64,000 nucleotides of DNA from Afipia sp. OHSU_II-C1 (GCF_000497575.1 NZ_APJI01000005.1:62001-126000), one strand, 5' to 3'; positions 35,491 through 45,459 are shown, numbered from the stretch's first letter. Program-made: numbers and translations. The notes: generated by a model not told the origin, from the sequence alone.

Positions 35491-36194
35491 CCCAGATAGT
35501 TCTGCACGCTGGCAAACACCGCCCTGAACATCTCGGGCGTTAGAACGCGGGTGTTCGTGTTGTAGCGGGAGCAATGATAGCTGTCGAACAGCCGGAGGGA
35601 GCCCACCTGATGCTGCGCGCCGTGTGCAAACGGAGCATCCGCTGCGCGAACGCCGAGCGTCCTCAGCGTTGTATCGTGCGCCACCCGACCAAGCATGACG
35701 ATCGCGCGCAGGCGCGGCATCTCGTCAATGGTTGCATGGAAGAATGTACGGCAGGTCTTGATTTCAGCGGGCAGGGGTTTGTTCTGTGGCGGCACACAGC
35801 GCACGGCATTGGTGATGCGGCAATCGATCAGCGTGAGCCCGTCGTCAGGGCGAGCTTCGTACGAGCCTGTCGCAAAGCCGATGTCGATCAGTGTGCCGTA
35901 AAGCAGATCACCGGCAAAATCTCCGGTGAAAGGCCGCCCTGTGCGGTTTGCGCCCTGAAGCCCAGGCGCGAGCCCCACAATCAGAAGCTGCGCGTCGATC
36001 GGGCCGAAAGAGTAGACTGGTGCGTTGAACCAATGCGGATGCTGCGCGCGGTTCGCGTCACGATAGTCTTTCAGGCGGGGGCAGAGAGGGCAATCCGGGC
36101 CGGGTTCGTTCGATTGCCCGGAAACAGAAGAAGAAGGGCCGGCACTATTGCGCCGGCTCTCCTTGGTCTTTTCTTCAATCGTCGAATTCGTCAT
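35487..36194 (-). CDS. Uracil-DNA glycosylase, family 5 (UdgB-like)
   Basis: 235-residue Fe-S uracil-DNA glycosylase that removes uracil, and in family 5 also hypoxanthine/xanthine, from DNA. Cysteines of the predicted 4Fe-4S cluster are in DCPLCPRL near the N-terminus and in AVRCVPP and TCRTFF later. Motif A is VGLAPGLQGANRTGRPFTGD (Ala in place of the acidic residue of other families, typical of family 5) and motif B is HCSRYNTNT. The ATG at 36194 overlaps the NYN gene by 20 bases; the longer frame to 36341 would overlap it much more. The peroxiredoxin gene overlaps its stop by four bases. Confidence 0.92.
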   Translation of the reverse strand: MTNSTIEEKTKESRRNSAGPSSSVSGQSNEPGPDCPLCPRLKDYRDANRAQHPHWFNAPVYSFGPIDAQLLIVGLAPGLQGANRTGRPFTGDFAGDLLYGTLIDIGFATGSYEARPDDGLTLIDCRITNAVRCVPPQNKPLPAEIKTCRTFFHATIDEMPRLRAIVMLGRVAHDTTLRTLGVRAADAPFAHGAQHQVGSLRLFDSYHCSRYNTNTRVLTPEMFRAVFASVQNYLG

Positions 36195-36816
36195 CGCCCC
36201 TTGGCGCCATTGAGCTGGTCGTCGCCCGCTGCAGGAATTGCGGCGTGTGCTGACGAGGTTCGCGCGGTTCGCGAGGAGCAGGGCGCTCGCTCGGATCGCG
36301 GCCAAGCTTTGCTTGTAGCTGGACCAAATCAGTAAAGACATCCGCCTGGCGGCGCAATTCGTCGGCGATCATCGGCGGTTGGCTGGCGATGGTGGAAACC
36401 ACTGTTACCCGCACGCCGCGGCGCTGCACGGCCTCGACCAGCGAGCGGAAATCGCCGTCGCCCGAGAACAGCACCATCTGGTCGATGTTCTCCGCGAGCT
36501 CCATGGCGTCGACGGCGAGTTCGATGTCCATGTTGCCCTTGACCTTGCGGCGTCCGGAAGCATCGATGAATTCCTTCGTCGCCTTGGTGACGACGGTATA
36601 GCCGTTGTAATCGAGCCAATCGATCAGCGGTCGGATCGACGAGTATTCCTGATCCTCGATAATGGCAGTGTAGTAGAAGGCCCGAACGAGAGTGCCACGA
36701 CTCTGAAACTCAAGGAGCAGCCGCTTATAATCTATGTCGAAACCAAGGGTCTTCGCTGTTGCGTATAGGTTTGCACCGTCAATAAACAGCGCGATCTTGT
36801 TCGTGGCAGAAGGCAT
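36175..36816 (-). CDS. NYN-domain protein (LabA/DUF88 family)
   Basis: 213-residue putative RNase of the PIN-like NYN fold. IALFIDGANLYATAKTLGFDIDY carries the first aspartate, KGNMDIELAVDAM the second and third, and DQMVLFSGDGDFRSLVEAVQRRG the last acidic cluster, so the four-acid site is intact. The C-terminal 45 residues are proline/arginine-rich and probably disordered (RPAPREPREPRQH). It is coupled to the glycosylase gene by overlap, which hints at a shared nucleic-acid function but proves none. Confidence 0.93.
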   Translation of the reverse strand: MPSATNKIALFIDGANLYATAKTLGFDIDYKRLLLEFQSRGTLVRAFYYTAIIEDQEYSSIRPLIDWLDYNGYTVVTKATKEFIDASGRRKVKGNMDIELAVDAMELAENIDQMVLFSGDGDFRSLVEAVQRRGVRVTVVSTIASQPPMIADELRRQADVFTDLVQLQAKLGRDPSERPAPREPREPRQHTPQFLQRATTSSMAPRGDDEFDD

Positions 36817-37163
36817 CAGTTTTTACTCGCATCGTTGTTATCGCATGTATTCTTGGCGCGTATCCATCACCGCGCATTCCCATTCAATTCAGTTGTTATT
36901 CGCTAGAAGGTTTAGAGAGGATAAAGGACGCAAATATTCCGCGCGGCTGAGGCAGCTGCGCAGATTGCCGCACACCGTGATGAAGCAATGAAGCGATTTC
37001 TTGTCCATGGGACTAATTGACCCTCAGCTATGCTCTGGCGGGGCCCTTCCGGCAGCGGCGATTTACGGACCAATCCGAAAAACATGCTTGCGGAAAGGCT
37101 CTGGTCGCTATACCTAGCGCGCATAGCGACATATTCTCAGATCCAGACCCGGAGCGGCAGCCG
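36817..37163. promoter_or_regulatory. Divergent regulatory gap between NYN gene and rpoZ
   Basis: 347 bp without a gene. The left part is AT-rich (36830-36930) and probably contains the NYN-gene promoter; the right part leads into rpoZ and contains the hairpin at 37104-37130. I see no RNA gene I can name. Confidence 0.4.
37104..37130 (+). promoter_or_regulatory. Inverted repeat upstream of rpoZ
   Basis: GTCGCTAT-N11-ATAGCGAC, a perfect eight-base stem ending 33 bases before the rpoZ ATG. It could be a leader hairpin or an operator. Confidence 0.4.
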
Positions 37164-37556
37164 ATGGCGCGCGTCACTGTTGAAGATTGTATCGATAAGG
37201 TCGACAACCGGTTCGACCTCGTCCTGCTCGCCGCACACCGTGCGCGGATGATTTCCTCAGGGTCGCCCCTGACCATCGACCGGGATAATGACAAGAATCC
37301 AGTGGTTTCGCTACGTGAAATCGCTGATACGACCATTTCTCCCGAGGATTTGCGGGAAGAACTGGTCCATTCCCTGCAGAAGTTCGTCGAAGTGGACGAG
37401 CCGGAACCCGATACTGTGCCGCTGATCGGCTCCGCCGGCGCCTCTGTGGACGCCGACGACACCGAAGTGGCGGTCGAGCGCATGACGGAAGAAGAGCTTT
37501 TGAAGGGTCTGGAAGGCCTTGCTCCGCCTGAGGAGCAGCCCGAGGAAGACGAGTAA
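37164..37556 (+). CDS. rpoZ: RNA polymerase omega subunit
   Basis: 130-residue omega subunit, which chaperones beta' and contributes to ppGpp binding. [33 protein letters not shown] and the [22 protein letters not shown] segment are diagnostic. The C-terminal 60 residues are an acidic extension ([15 protein letters not shown]...EEQPEEDE) typical of alphaproteobacteria. It directly precedes the ppGpp synthetase/hydrolase gene, a conserved rpoZ-rsh pairing, with a terminator between. Confidence 0.98.
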   Translation: MARVTVEDCIDKVDNRFDLVLLAAHRARMISSGSPLTIDRDNDKNPVVSLREIADTTISPEDLREELVHSLQKFVEVDEPEPDTVPLIGSAGASVDADDTEVAVERMTEEELLKGLEGLAPPEEQPEEDE

Positions 37557-37600
37557 GTCCGTTTCGGACCGATTTTCCGGCACTATACGCTGGTTTTCTC

Positions 37601-37632
37601 AAAGGCCCGGGCGGATCGCTCGGGCCTTTGCA
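37601..37632 (+). terminator. Terminator hairpin after rpoZ
   Basis: AAAGGCCCG-N11-CGGGCCTTT, perfect nine-base stem, followed by TTGCATTTATT. It should separate rpoZ from rsh, at least partly. Confidence 0.7.
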
Positions 37633-37689
37633 TTTATTGACATTTTTAGCGTCTTCCTTGCGATTATCGGAGAACCGGCGATATTGTGA

Positions 37690-40014
37690 ATGACGGTTCC
37701 TTTTTCAGGAATCGAAGGCGAGGCGAGCAGGCGGATGGCGATCTGGCGGCGAAATCAGCCCCAAATGCAGGCGGCGAGCGAAGCGGCCGCAGAGGCTCCG
37801 GCTGGCCCGCCGCCACTGCCGGCGAAGAAGCCCGTCCGGACCAAGATGATGCGCCAGTACGATCTGGTGGACAAGGTCCGCGCCTATAACCCGAATACCG
37901 ACGAAGACCTGCTTAACCGGGCCTATGTCTACGCCATGATGGCCCATGGCGAGCAGAAGCGCGCCTCGGGCGATCCGTACTTTTCCCATCCCCTCGAGGT
38001 CGCCGCGATCCTCACCAACCTGAAGCTGGACGACGCCACAATCGTCGCGGCCCTGCTTCACGACACCATCGAAGACACCGAATCGACCCGAGCCGAGATC
38101 GACCAGATGTTCGGTTCTGAGATCGGCGCGCTGGTGGATGGGCTGACCAAGCTGAAACGGCTCGAACTGGTGTCGCGCGAGGCAAAGCAGGCCGAGAACC
38201 TGCGCAAACTGCTGCTGGCGATCGCCGACGACGTGCGCGTGTTGCTCATCAAGCTCGCCGATCGGCTGCACAACATGCGGACGCTGGAATTTGTGCCGCC
38301 GGCGTCACGTCACCGGATCGCGGAAGAGACCCTCGACATCTATGCGCCGCTCGCCGGCCGCATGGGTATGCAGGAAATGCGCGAAGAGCTGGAAGACCTG
38401 TCGTTCAAGGTGATCGATCCGGAGGCGCACGCCGTCGTGGTTCAGCGCCTCGATGCGCTTGAAGCCCGCGATCGCAACCTGATCGGCGAAATTGAAGCCC
38501 AGCTTTCCGCGAAGCTCTCGAAGAACGGCATCAACGCGTACGTCAAAGGACGGCGCAAGCAGCCGTTCTCGATCTGGGTGAAGATGGAGCGCAAGTCCGT
38601 CGGCTTCGAGCAGTTGTCCGACATCTTTGGGTTCCGCATCATCGTCAACAGCATCGCCGAGGTCTATCGCACGGTCGGGATCGTGCATACGACTTGGCCG
38701 GTGGTGCCCGGACGGTTCAAGGATTACATCTCGACGCCCAAGCAGAACGATTATCGCTCGATCCACACCACGGTGATCGGCCCCGGCAAGCAGCGCGTCG
38801 AGCTGCAAATCCGCACCGAGGAGATGGACCGGGTCAACGAGTACGGCATCGCGGCGCATGCCATCTACAAGGATGGCGTCGGCTCGCCCACAGAGCGGCT
38901 CAAGCTGGAATCGAACGCATTTGCGTGGCTGCGCCACACCGTCGAGGTGCTGTCGGAAAGCGCCAATCCGGAGGAATTCCTCGAACATACCAAGATGGAG
39001 CTGTTCCACGATCAGGTGTTCTGCTTCACGCCGAAGGGAAAGCTGATCGCGCTGCCGCGCCATGCCAACGTGATCGACTTCGCTTACGCGGTGCATACTG
39101 ACGTCGGCAACAGCGCAGTCGGGTGCAAGATCAACGGCAAGTTCGCGCCGTTGTCGTCGGAATTGCAGAATGGTGACGAGGTGGAAGTCCTCACGTCGCA
39201 GGCACAGTCGGCGCCGCCGACTGCATGGGAGTCACTTGCGGTCACCGGCAAGGCCAAGGCCGCGATCCGCCGCGCCACCCGCACTGCGGTGCGCGATCAG
39301 TATGCCGGTCTCGGTCGGCGCATCGTCGAGCGCCTGTTCATGCGCGCCAAGATCGTCTACGCCGACGACAAACTGAAGGGCGCGCTTCCGCGCCTCGCGC
39401 GGGCATCCATCGACGATGTGATGGCGGCGGTGGGACGCGGCGAAATGAAGGCGTCGGATGTCGCGCGCGCGATGTATCCCGATTACAAGGAAGAGGCGCG
39501 TCTCAGCGGCAAGAAAGCCGCTGGCGCCAAGCCCAAACCATCAGGCGACGCCAAGGCGTCGAACGCGATCCCGATCCGCGGTATCAACAGCGATCTGCCG
39601 GTGAAATTCGCGCCGAACGGCGGCGCGGTGCCGGGCGACCGCATCGTCGGCATTGTGACGCCGGGTGAGGGCATCACGATTTATCCGATCCAGTCGCCGG
39701 CGTTGAAGGATTTCGAGGAAGAGCCGGAACGCTGGCTCGACGTGCGATGGGACACCGATGAAGCCGTGCCGCGGCGTTTTCCGGCGCGGCTGCACGTGCA
39801 GAACGTGAACGAGCCGGGCAGCCTTGCCCAGGTCGCATCGGTGATCGCGGAACACGATGGCAACATCGACAATATCAGCATGAGCCGCCGCTCTCCGGAT
39901 TTCACAGAGCTCACCATCGATCTTGAGGTCTATGACCTGAAGCATTTGAACGGTATCATTGCTCAGCTTCGTGCCAAGGCGGTCGTCGCCAGCGTCGATC
40001 GCATCAACGGCTAA
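37690..40014 (+). CDS. rsh: Bifunctional (p)ppGpp synthetase/hydrolase (RelA/SpoT homologue)
   Basis: 774-residue stringent-response enzyme. The HD hydrolase domain has HPLEVAAIL and LLHDTIEDT (His124-Asp125), so the hydrolase site is intact. The synthetase domain follows (about 255-370; [13 protein letters not shown]...), then TGS (about 430-490; [14 protein letters not shown]), a helical part, and a C-terminal ACT domain ([25 protein letters not shown]). Alphaproteobacteria use a single long Rsh. The first 50 residues are a low-complexity Ala/Pro region; starts at 37735 or 37846 ([11 protein letters not shown]) are possible, so the N-terminus is uncertain. Confidence 0.96.
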   Translation: MTVPFSGIEGEASRRMAIWRRNQPQMQAASEAAAEAPAGPPPLPAKKPVRTKMMRQYDLVDKVRAYNPNTDEDLLNRAYVYAMMAHGEQKRASGDPYFSHPLEVAAILTNLKLDDATIVAALLHDTIEDTESTRAEIDQMFGSEIGALVDGLTKLKRLELVSREAKQAENLRKLLLAIADDVRVLLIKLADRLHNMRTLEFVPPASRHRIAEETLDIYAPLAGRMGMQEMREELEDLSFKVIDPEAHAVVVQRLDALEARDRNLIGEIEAQLSAKLSKNGINAYVKGRRKQPFSIWVKMERKSVGFEQLSDIFGFRIIVNSIAEVYRTVGIVHTTWPVVPGRFKDYISTPKQNDYRSIHTTVIGPGKQRVELQIRTEEMDRVNEYGIAAHAIYKDGVGSPTERLKLESNAFAWLRHTVEVLSESANPEEFLEHTKMELFHDQVFCFTPKGKLIALPRHANVIDFAYAVHTDVGNSAVGCKINGKFAPLSSELQNGDEVEVLTSQAQSAPPTAWESLAVTGKAKAAIRRATRTAVRDQYAGLGRRIVERLFMRAKIVYADDKLKGALPRLARASIDDVMAAVGRGEMKASDVARAMYPDYKEEARLSGKKAAGAKPKPSGDAKASNAIPIRGINSDLPVKFAPNGGAVPGDRIVGIVTPGEGITIYPIQSPALKDFEEEPERWLDVRWDTDEAVPRRFPARLHVQNVNEPGSLAQVASVIAEHDGNIDNISMSRRSPDFTELTIDLEVYDLKHLNGIIAQLRAKAVVASVDRING

Positions 40015-40034
40015 TCGCATCACTCAGGTTTTCC

Positions 40035-40808
40035 ATGCCCGCCATTCCGCCGCTGCGTCTCGGGGTCAATGTCGATCACGTTGCAACCCTGCGCAATGCG
40101 CGTGGCGGACGCGTGCCGGATCCAGTCCGTGCTGCGCTGCTTGCGATCGAAGCGGGGGCTGACGGCATCACCGCGCATTTGCGCGAGGATCGCCGTCATA
40201 TCCGCGACGAGGACATGGCGCGGCTGAAAGCCGAAATCTCCAAGCCGCTGAATTTCGAGATGGCGGCGACGGCTGAGATGCTGCAGATCGCGCTGGCGAC
40301 GCAGCCGCATGCGGCCTGCCTTGTGCCGGAGCGGCGCACCGAGGTCACGACAGAGGGCGGGCTGGATGTGATCGGACAGCGGGACGCGCTGGGTCCTTTC
40401 ATTGCGCGATTGAACGACGCCGGCATTCGCGTCTCCTTGTTTATCGCCGCCGACCCGGCCCAGATCGAGATGGCGGCCAAACTGAAATCGCCCGTGATCG
40501 AGATTCATGTCGGTGCGTGGTGCGACGCTGTGGTCGAGGGACAGAAACAAAAAGCCGAAGCCGAATGGCAGCGCATTGTCGCTGGCGCCAAACTTGCGCA
40601 GTCCGCGGGACTCGAAGTTCACGCCGGGCATGGTCTCGATTACGTAACGGCGGAAGCCATCTCGGCACTGCCTGAGATCGTCGAACTGAACATCGGACAC
40701 TTCATGATGGGTGAGGCGATCTTTGTCGGTTTGCCCCAGACCATTCGAGACATGCGGGCGGCGATGGATCGTGGCCGGAAGTCGCTCCGGGGCCATGTGA
40801 GATCATGA
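40035..40808 (+). CDS. pdxJ: Pyridoxine 5'-phosphate synthase
   Basis: 257-residue TIM-barrel enzyme that makes pyridoxine phosphate from deoxyxylulose phosphate and aminoacetone phosphate. [19 protein letters not shown] at the N-terminus, [11 protein letters not shown] near residue 52, [12 protein letters not shown] and [18 protein letters not shown], and [10 protein letters not shown] near residue 195 are PdxJ hallmarks. Its stop overlaps the acpS start by four bases (ATGA), the pdxJ-acpS pairing seen in many proteobacteria. Confidence 0.98.
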   Translation: MPAIPPLRLGVNVDHVATLRNARGGRVPDPVRAALLAIEAGADGITAHLREDRRHIRDEDMARLKAEISKPLNFEMAATAEMLQIALATQPHAACLVPERRTEVTTEGGLDVIGQRDALGPFIARLNDAGIRVSLFIAADPAQIEMAAKLKSPVIEIHVGAWCDAVVEGQKQKAEAEWQRIVAGAKLAQSAGLEVHAGHGLDYVTAEAISALPEIVELNIGHFMMGEAIFVGLPQTIRDMRAAMDRGRKSLRGHVRS

Positions 40809-41224
40809 TCATCGGCATCGGGTCGGACATCATCGACATCACGCGCATCGAGAAGGTGATCGGGCGTCACGGCGACCGGTTTATCGACCGGATTTTCACA
40901 GAGGCTGAGCGGGCCAAGGCGGAGCGGCGCTCCAAGATGCCTAAACTGATCTGGGCGACCTATGCCAAGCGGTTCGCCGCCAAGGAGGCCTGCTCGAAGG
41001 CGCTGGGCACCGGCATCCGACGCGGGGTGTGGTGGCGGGACATGGGGGTGGTCAACCTGCCCGGCGGCCGTCCGACCATGAAACTGACCGGCGGCGCACT
41101 GGCGCGGCTCGAATCCCTGCTTCCCCCGGGGCATGAGGCGCGGATTGACCTCACAATTACGGATGACTGGCCCCTGGCGCAGGCGTTCGTCATCATTTCG
41201 GCGGTCCCGGCGGCGAAAACCTGA
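40805..41224 (+). CDS. acpS: Holo-[acyl-carrier-protein] synthase
   Basis: 139-residue phosphopantetheinyl transferase that activates apo-[21 protein letters not shown] has the magnesium-binding Asp, and [19 protein letters not shown] the conserved KEA motif. Length and trimer-type fold are typical. Translationally coupled to pdxJ. Confidence 0.97.
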   Translation: MIIGIGSDIIDITRIEKVIGRHGDRFIDRIFTEAERAKAERRSKMPKLIWATYAKRFAAKEACSKALGTGIRRGVWWRDMGVVNLPGGRPTMKLTGGALARLESLLPPGHEARIDLTITDDWPLAQAFVIISAVPAAKT

Positions 41225-41339
41225 GCCCTTTTGGACCAATGGTCGGAATCACTCAAAAATCTAAAATTCACTGAACTGTCAGACAATTAGCAAGTTTTCA
41301 TGAGCCCGTTGATTGCACCCCTTGCGACAACGGTCTAAA

Positions 41340-41351
41340 ACCCGCGCGGGT
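41340..41351. repeat. Short perfect palindrome between acpS and lepB
   Basis: ACCCGCGCGGGT, a twelve-base perfect palindrome about 55 bases before the lepB start, in the 180-bp gap. Possible operator; no other support. Confidence 0.25.
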
Positions 41352-41404
41352 GATTTGGGCGGCGTCTTCGCCTCCGATGGGCATAAAAGGTCCAGTTCCG
41401 AGGC

Positions 41405-42190
41405 ATGAAAAACCAGGATTCGAAAGAACAGATGAGCGTGACAACACCGGCCAAATCCGAAGGCGGCGTCGGCGAGACCGTCCGCGTCGTCATTCACGCG
41501 CTCATTATCGCGCTGGTGATCCGCACCTTCTTGTTTCAGCCCTTCAACATTCCGTCGGGATCGATGAAGGCGACACTGCTTGTCGGCGACTACCTGTTCG
41601 TCTCGAAGTATTCATACGGTTACAGCCACTATTCGATCCCGCTGTCGCCACGGCTGTTCACCGGCCGCATCTTTGGCTCCGATCCCGCGCGTGGCGATAT
41701 CGTCGTGTTCCGCCTGCCGAAGGACGACACCACCGATTACATCAAGCGCGTCATCGGACTGCCGGGCGACCGCATCCAGATGAAGGAAGGGCTGCTCTAC
41801 ATCAACGACAAGCCGGTTGAGCGTGAACGCCTGCCGGATTTCGTCGGTGAGGATCCGTGCGGCTCGGACGCTACGGCACGCGTCAAGCAGTGGAAGGAAA
41901 CGCTGCCCAACGGCGTTATCTACAAGACGCTCGATTGCGTCGATAACGGCTTCTACGACAACACCAATGTCTACACGGTGCCGCCCGGTCATTTCTTCAT
42001 GATGGGCGATAACCGTGACAACTCCACCGACAGCCGAGTCCTGTCGGCTGTGGGTTATGTGCCGTCCGAGAATCTGATCGGCCGCGCGCAGATGATCTTC
42101 TTCTCCATTGCCGAAGGCGAGCAGGCCTGGCAGTTCTGGCGCTGGCCGGTCTCGGTTCGCTGGAATCGCATTTTCTCCATCGTGCGATGA
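41405..42190 (+). CDS. lepB: Signal peptidase I
   Basis: 261-residue type I leader peptidase. One N-terminal membrane helix (VRVVIHALIIALVIRTFLF) anchors the periplasmic catalytic domain. The Ser-Lys dyad is Ser53 in PSGSMKATLLVGD and Lys114 in DYIKRVIGLPGDRI; MMGDNRDNSTDSR is box E. It opens the lepB-rnc-era cluster and overlaps rnc by four bases (ATGA). Confidence 0.98.
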   Translation: MKNQDSKEQMSVTTPAKSEGGVGETVRVVIHALIIALVIRTFLFQPFNIPSGSMKATLLVGDYLFVSKYSYGYSHYSIPLSPRLFTGRIFGSDPARGDIVVFRLPKDDTTDYIKRVIGLPGDRIQMKEGLLYINDKPVERERLPDFVGEDPCGSDATARVKQWKETLPNGVIYKTLDCVDNGFYDNTNVYTVPPGHFFMMGDNRDNSTDSRVLSAVGYVPSENLIGRAQMIFFSIAEGEQAWQFWRWPVSVRWNRIFSIVR

Positions 42191-42993
42191 GCGGCGACCC
42201 CGCAATCGTCAAAATGCCTCCGAGTACGGACGACGCCGCGAGTGCCGGTGCCGTAGAGACCAAGCCTGCGAAGAAAAAGGCGCGCAGGCCGAGCGCGAAG
42301 GCTGCCGCAAAAATTATCGAGGAGCGCATCGGGCACACGTTCGCCGATCCTGCGCTGCTGGCGACCGCTTTTACTCATGTCTCGGCACTGAAGTCCGTTC
42401 GCCGCGGCGACAGCTATCAGCGGCTGGAGTTCCTCGGCGATCACGTCCTGGGTCTGATCGTCTCGGACATGCTCTATCGGGCGTTCCCGAAAGCGGACGA
42501 AGGCGAGTTGTCGAAGCGTCTCGCCGACCTGGTTCGCCGCGAAGCCTGCGCCGATGTTGCCAAGTCGCTCGGGCTGGATGAAGCCATCAAGCTCGGATCG
42601 GTGGGCGCTGGCGCCGGGGCACGGTTGCGGAATTCGGTACTGGGGGATATCTGCGAAGCTGTGATCGGCGCCGTGTTCCTCGATGGCGGCTATGCGGCGG
42701 CGGCTCAATTCGTCGAGCGCAACTGGACCGAACGGATGCGTAAACCGGTTCGCCCGCTGCGCGATCCGAAAACGATTTTGCAGGAATGGGCGCAGGGCAA
42801 GGGATTGCCGACGCCGGTTTATCGCGAGGTCGAACGGACCGGACCGCACCACGATCCGCAGTTTCGCGTGGCGGTGGAATTGCCGGGACTGATCCCGGCA
42901 GAAGGTATTGGCGGCAGCAAGCGCGCGGCCGAGAAGCTGGCGGCGACGGCGTTGCTGAAGCGGGAAGGCGTAACGGGCGGCAACGATGCCTGA
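42187..42993 (+). CDS. rnc: Ribonuclease III
   Basis: 268-residue double-strand RNA endonuclease for rRNA and mRNA processing. The signature RLEFLGDHVLGLIVSDM spans residues 79-95 (Glu81 and Asp85), with a second acidic pair in VLGDICEAVIGAVF near residues 155-162. A C-terminal dsRNA-binding domain is present (PKTILQEWAQGKGLPTPVY... GGSKRAAEKLAATALL). The first 40 residues form a Lys/Ala-rich extension not found in E. coli Rnc. Overlaps lepB by four and era by eight bases. Confidence 0.98.
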   Translation: MSGDPAIVKMPPSTDDAASAGAVETKPAKKKARRPSAKAAAKIIEERIGHTFADPALLATAFTHVSALKSVRRGDSYQRLEFLGDHVLGLIVSDMLYRAFPKADEGELSKRLADLVRREACADVAKSLGLDEAIKLGSVGAGAGARLRNSVLGDICEAVIGAVFLDGGYAAAAQFVERNWTERMRKPVRPLRDPKTILQEWAQGKGLPTPVYREVERTGPHHDPQFRVAVELPGLIPAEGIGGSKRAAEKLAATALLKREGVTGGNDA

Positions 42994-43912
42994 CGAGTTG
43001 CAAGAGAATTCATCGCAAGAGACGCGCTGCGGCTTTGTCGCGCTGATCGGCGCGCCGAACGTCGGCAAGTCGACGCTGGTCAATGCGCTGGTCGGATCGA
43101 AGGTCACCATCGTCTCGAAGAAGGTGCAGACGACGCGTGCGCTCATCCGCGGCATCGTGATCGAAGACAACGCGCAGATCATTCTCGTCGATACGCCGGG
43201 CATCTTCGCGCCGAAGCGCCGGCTTGACCGCGCCATGGTGTCGACGGCATGGAGCGGCGCGCATGATGCCGATCTGGTGTGCGTACTGCTGGACGCCCGC
43301 GCCGGTATTGACGACGAGGCTGACGTGATCCTGACCAAACTGTCGGCGGTCAATCACCCGAAAATTCTGGTGCTGAACAAGATTGATCTGGTGCCGCGAG
43401 AAAAACTTCTTGCGCTGGCGCAGCAGGCCAACGAACGCCTCCAGTTCACGCAGACCTTCATGGTCTCCGCTTTGTCGGGCGATGGCGTTGACGATTTGCG
43501 CCGCGCTCTGGCCCGGGACGTGCCGCCGGGTCCGTTCCACTATCCTGAAGACCAGATGTCGGACGCGCCGCTCCGGCACCTCGCGGCGGAAATCACCCGC
43601 GAGAAAATCTACCGTCATCTGCATCAGGAACTGCCGTATCAGTCGACCGTGGAGACGGATTCCTGGCAGGATCGCAAGGACAAGTCGGTGCGGATCGAGC
43701 AGACGATCTATGTGGAGCGCGACAGCCAGCGCAAGATCGTGCTCGGCAAGGGCGGAGCGACGATCAAGGCGATCGGTGCGGATTCGCGCAAGGAGATCGC
43801 GGAAATCGTCGGTCAGCCGGTGCATTTGTTTCTGTTCGTGAAGGTGCGCGACGGATGGGGTGATGATCCGGAGCGTTATCGCGAGATGGGGCTGGAGTTT
43901 CCCAAGGAATGA
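42986..43912 (+). CDS. era: GTPase Era
   Basis: 308-residue GTPase that matures 16S rRNA and the 30S subunit. G1 GAPNVGKSTLVNAL near residue 19, G3 DTPGIF near residue 70, G4 LNKIDLV near residue 131, and a C-terminal KH domain with VERDSQRKIVLGKGGATIKAIG. Its order lepB-rnc-era-recO is conserved. It overlaps the next small membrane-protein gene by four bases. Confidence 0.98.
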   Translation: MPDELQENSSQETRCGFVALIGAPNVGKSTLVNALVGSKVTIVSKKVQTTRALIRGIVIEDNAQIILVDTPGIFAPKRRLDRAMVSTAWSGAHDADLVCVLLDARAGIDDEADVILTKLSAVNHPKILVLNKIDLVPREKLLALAQQANERLQFTQTFMVSALSGDGVDDLRRALARDVPPGPFHYPEDQMSDAPLRHLAAEITREKIYRHLHQELPYQSTVETDSWQDRKDKSVRIEQTIYVERDSQRKIVLGKGGATIKAIGADSRKEIAEIVGQPVHLFLFVKVRDGWGDDPERYREMGLEFPKE

Positions 43913-44310
43913 TGACCGGACCCGACGTCAAGGTGCCGACGAACATCTTTTACTTCGAAGTGCTGCTGTATCTGTCGCTGCTCATCGATGTGCTGTCGGC
44001 CGCCCTTCTGGACCGGATGCCTGACGATGTCACCGAGTCGACGAAGCTGGCCGTCAATTTCATTGCGGTCATGATGACGCTCGGATTTGTCCAGCTCGTC
44101 TGGCTCACAGCGCACCGGCGCAAGCGTTGGGCACGGACAATTCTGGTCGTGGCGCTGATGCTGTCGGTTGCGTCCATTGTCACGACGATGGGCGAAACCG
44201 GACTGCAATTCGGCACGTTCGTGGACATCATTTCGACAGCGCTGACGGCGCTGGGATTGTCGTTTTCATTCACCGGCGATGCGAAGGACTGGTTCCAGCA
44301 GCCGGAATAA
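43909..44310 (+). CDS. Four-helix membrane protein between era and recO
   Basis: 133 residues with four predicted transmembrane helices (about 15-35, 45-67, 77-97 and 102-122). No catalytic motif is evident. The start ATG overlaps the era stop (ATGA), so it is read as part of the era operon, and recO follows 60 bases later. I do not recognise the family; similar small membrane proteins occur here in Bradyrhizobiaceae as far as I recall. A role in membrane-linked physiology cannot be specified. Confidence 0.82.
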   Translation: MMTGPDVKVPTNIFYFEVLLYLSLLIDVLSAALLDRMPDDVTESTKLAVNFIAVMMTLGFVQLVWLTAHRRKRWARTILVVALMLSVASIVTTMGETGLQFGTFVDIISTALTALGLSFSFTGDAKDWFQQPE

Positions 44311-44370
44311 GCGCGTGCGGTCTGCCGCCATGTTGCTGCGGATGAGGCCAGAATCCTGTAAGCTTCAGCT

Positions 44371-45120
44371 ATGGAATGGACTGACGAAGGCATCGTTCTG
44401 GGCGTGCGGCGACATGGTGAATCCAGCGCCATCGTCGAACTGCTGACGCGCAGCCATGGCCGTCATCTGGGGCTGGTGCGCGGCGGCGCCGGCTCGCGAA
44501 TGCGCCCGCTGCTTCAGCCCGGCAATACGGTGAGCGCGGTCTGGCGTGCGCGGCTCGACGAGCATCTCGGATATTACGCGATCGAAGGCACGCGGCTGCG
44601 CGCGGCGACGATGTTCGGATCGCCGCATGCGGTCTACGGGGTGACGCATATGGCGTCGCTGGTGCGGCTGCTGCCCGAGCGGGACCCGCACGAAGATATC
44701 TACGAGATGCTGGAAGCCATCCTCAACGATTTCGACGATGCGGGCATGGCGGGCGTTCAACTGGTGAAGTTCGAACTGGCGATGCTGACCGAGCTTGGCT
44801 TCGGCCTTGACCTGTCGTCCTGCGCCGCGAGCGGCACGGTGAACGATCTGGTTTATGTCTCGCCGAAGTCGGGCGCGGCGGTTTCCCGGCAGGCGGGCGA
44901 GCCGTGGCGCGACAGGCTGTTGCGGTTGCCGCCGTTCCTGCGCGAGAGCGATGACGGGGCCAACGGCTGGTCGGGTCAGGACATCGAGGACGGCTTCCGG
45001 CTGACCGGACTGTTCCTGCTGCGCAATGTGCTGGAGCCGCGCGGGCAGGGCCATTCGGACGCGCGGGACGGCTTTATCGCCGCGGTGATACGGCCGCGCG
45101 CGAGGGCCGTTGCAGAATAG
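44371..45120 (+). CDS. recO: DNA repair protein RecO
   Basis: 249-residue RecFOR-pathway mediator that anneals ssDNA and loads RecA. N-terminal OB fold ([39 protein letters not shown]) and a helical C-terminal domain with [28 protein letters not shown] are typical of alphaproteobacterial RecO. The zinc-binding cysteines of some RecO proteins are reduced to one here. A terminator follows. Confidence 0.96.
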   Translation: MEWTDEGIVLGVRRHGESSAIVELLTRSHGRHLGLVRGGAGSRMRPLLQPGNTVSAVWRARLDEHLGYYAIEGTRLRAATMFGSPHAVYGVTHMASLVRLLPERDPHEDIYEMLEAILNDFDDAGMAGVQLVKFELAMLTELGFGLDLSSCAASGTVNDLVYVSPKSGAAVSRQAGEPWRDRLLRLPPFLRESDDGANGWSGQDIEDGFRLTGLFLLRNVLEPRGQGHSDARDGFIAAVIRPRARAVAE

Positions 45121-45121
45121 A

Positions 45122-45152
45122 CAAACGGGCCGGATTGCTCCTGGCCCGTTTG
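45122..45152. terminator. Bidirectional terminator between recO and a convergent small gene
   Basis: CAAACGGGCC-N11-GGCCCGTTTG, a perfect ten-base stem starting two bases after the recO stop. A/T runs flank both sides weakly, so it can serve the convergent gene at 45175 too. Confidence 0.75.
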
Positions 45153-45174
45153 CTGCTCATCGACAAATCGAAAA

Positions 45175-45459
45175 TCAATAATAGCGATAGTAACGCGCAC
45201 GCGGACGATAATATCCGCCGTAGCCGTAACCGTAGTAGGGGCGCGGGGCGTAATAGCGCGGGGCGGTCCGATAGCAGGTGCGCACCCAGGCATAGCCATT
45301 CCAGACCGGGTTGCAGACCACCGCGACGGTTTCAGCCTGCCCGGTAGCAATCCCGGCCAGACCGCCGGCAAGCGGCATGGCCTCGGCCCGGCTTCCGGCC
45401 AACAAACCGGCGCCGATGAGCGCCAACGCGGCCACTGCCGCCAAAACAAAACGACGCAT
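45175..45459 (-). CDS. Small secreted tyrosine/glycine/arginine-rich protein
   Basis: 94 residues. A signal peptide (MRRFVLAAVAALALIGAGLLAGSRAEA) precedes a short mature protein with a CNPVWNGYAWVRTC segment, in which two cysteines could form a disulphide, and a tail made mostly of Tyr, Arg, Pro and Gly (YYGYGYGGYYRPR...). Small exported proteins with a YAWVRTCYR-like motif and such tails are frequent in Bradyrhizobium relatives, function unknown; cell-envelope or matrix binding is a guess. Confidence 0.8.
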   Translation of the reverse strand: MRRFVLAAVAALALIGAGLLAGSRAEAMPLAGGLAGIATGQAETVAVVCNPVWNGYAWVRTCYRTAPRYYAPRPYYGYGYGGYYRPRARYYRYY

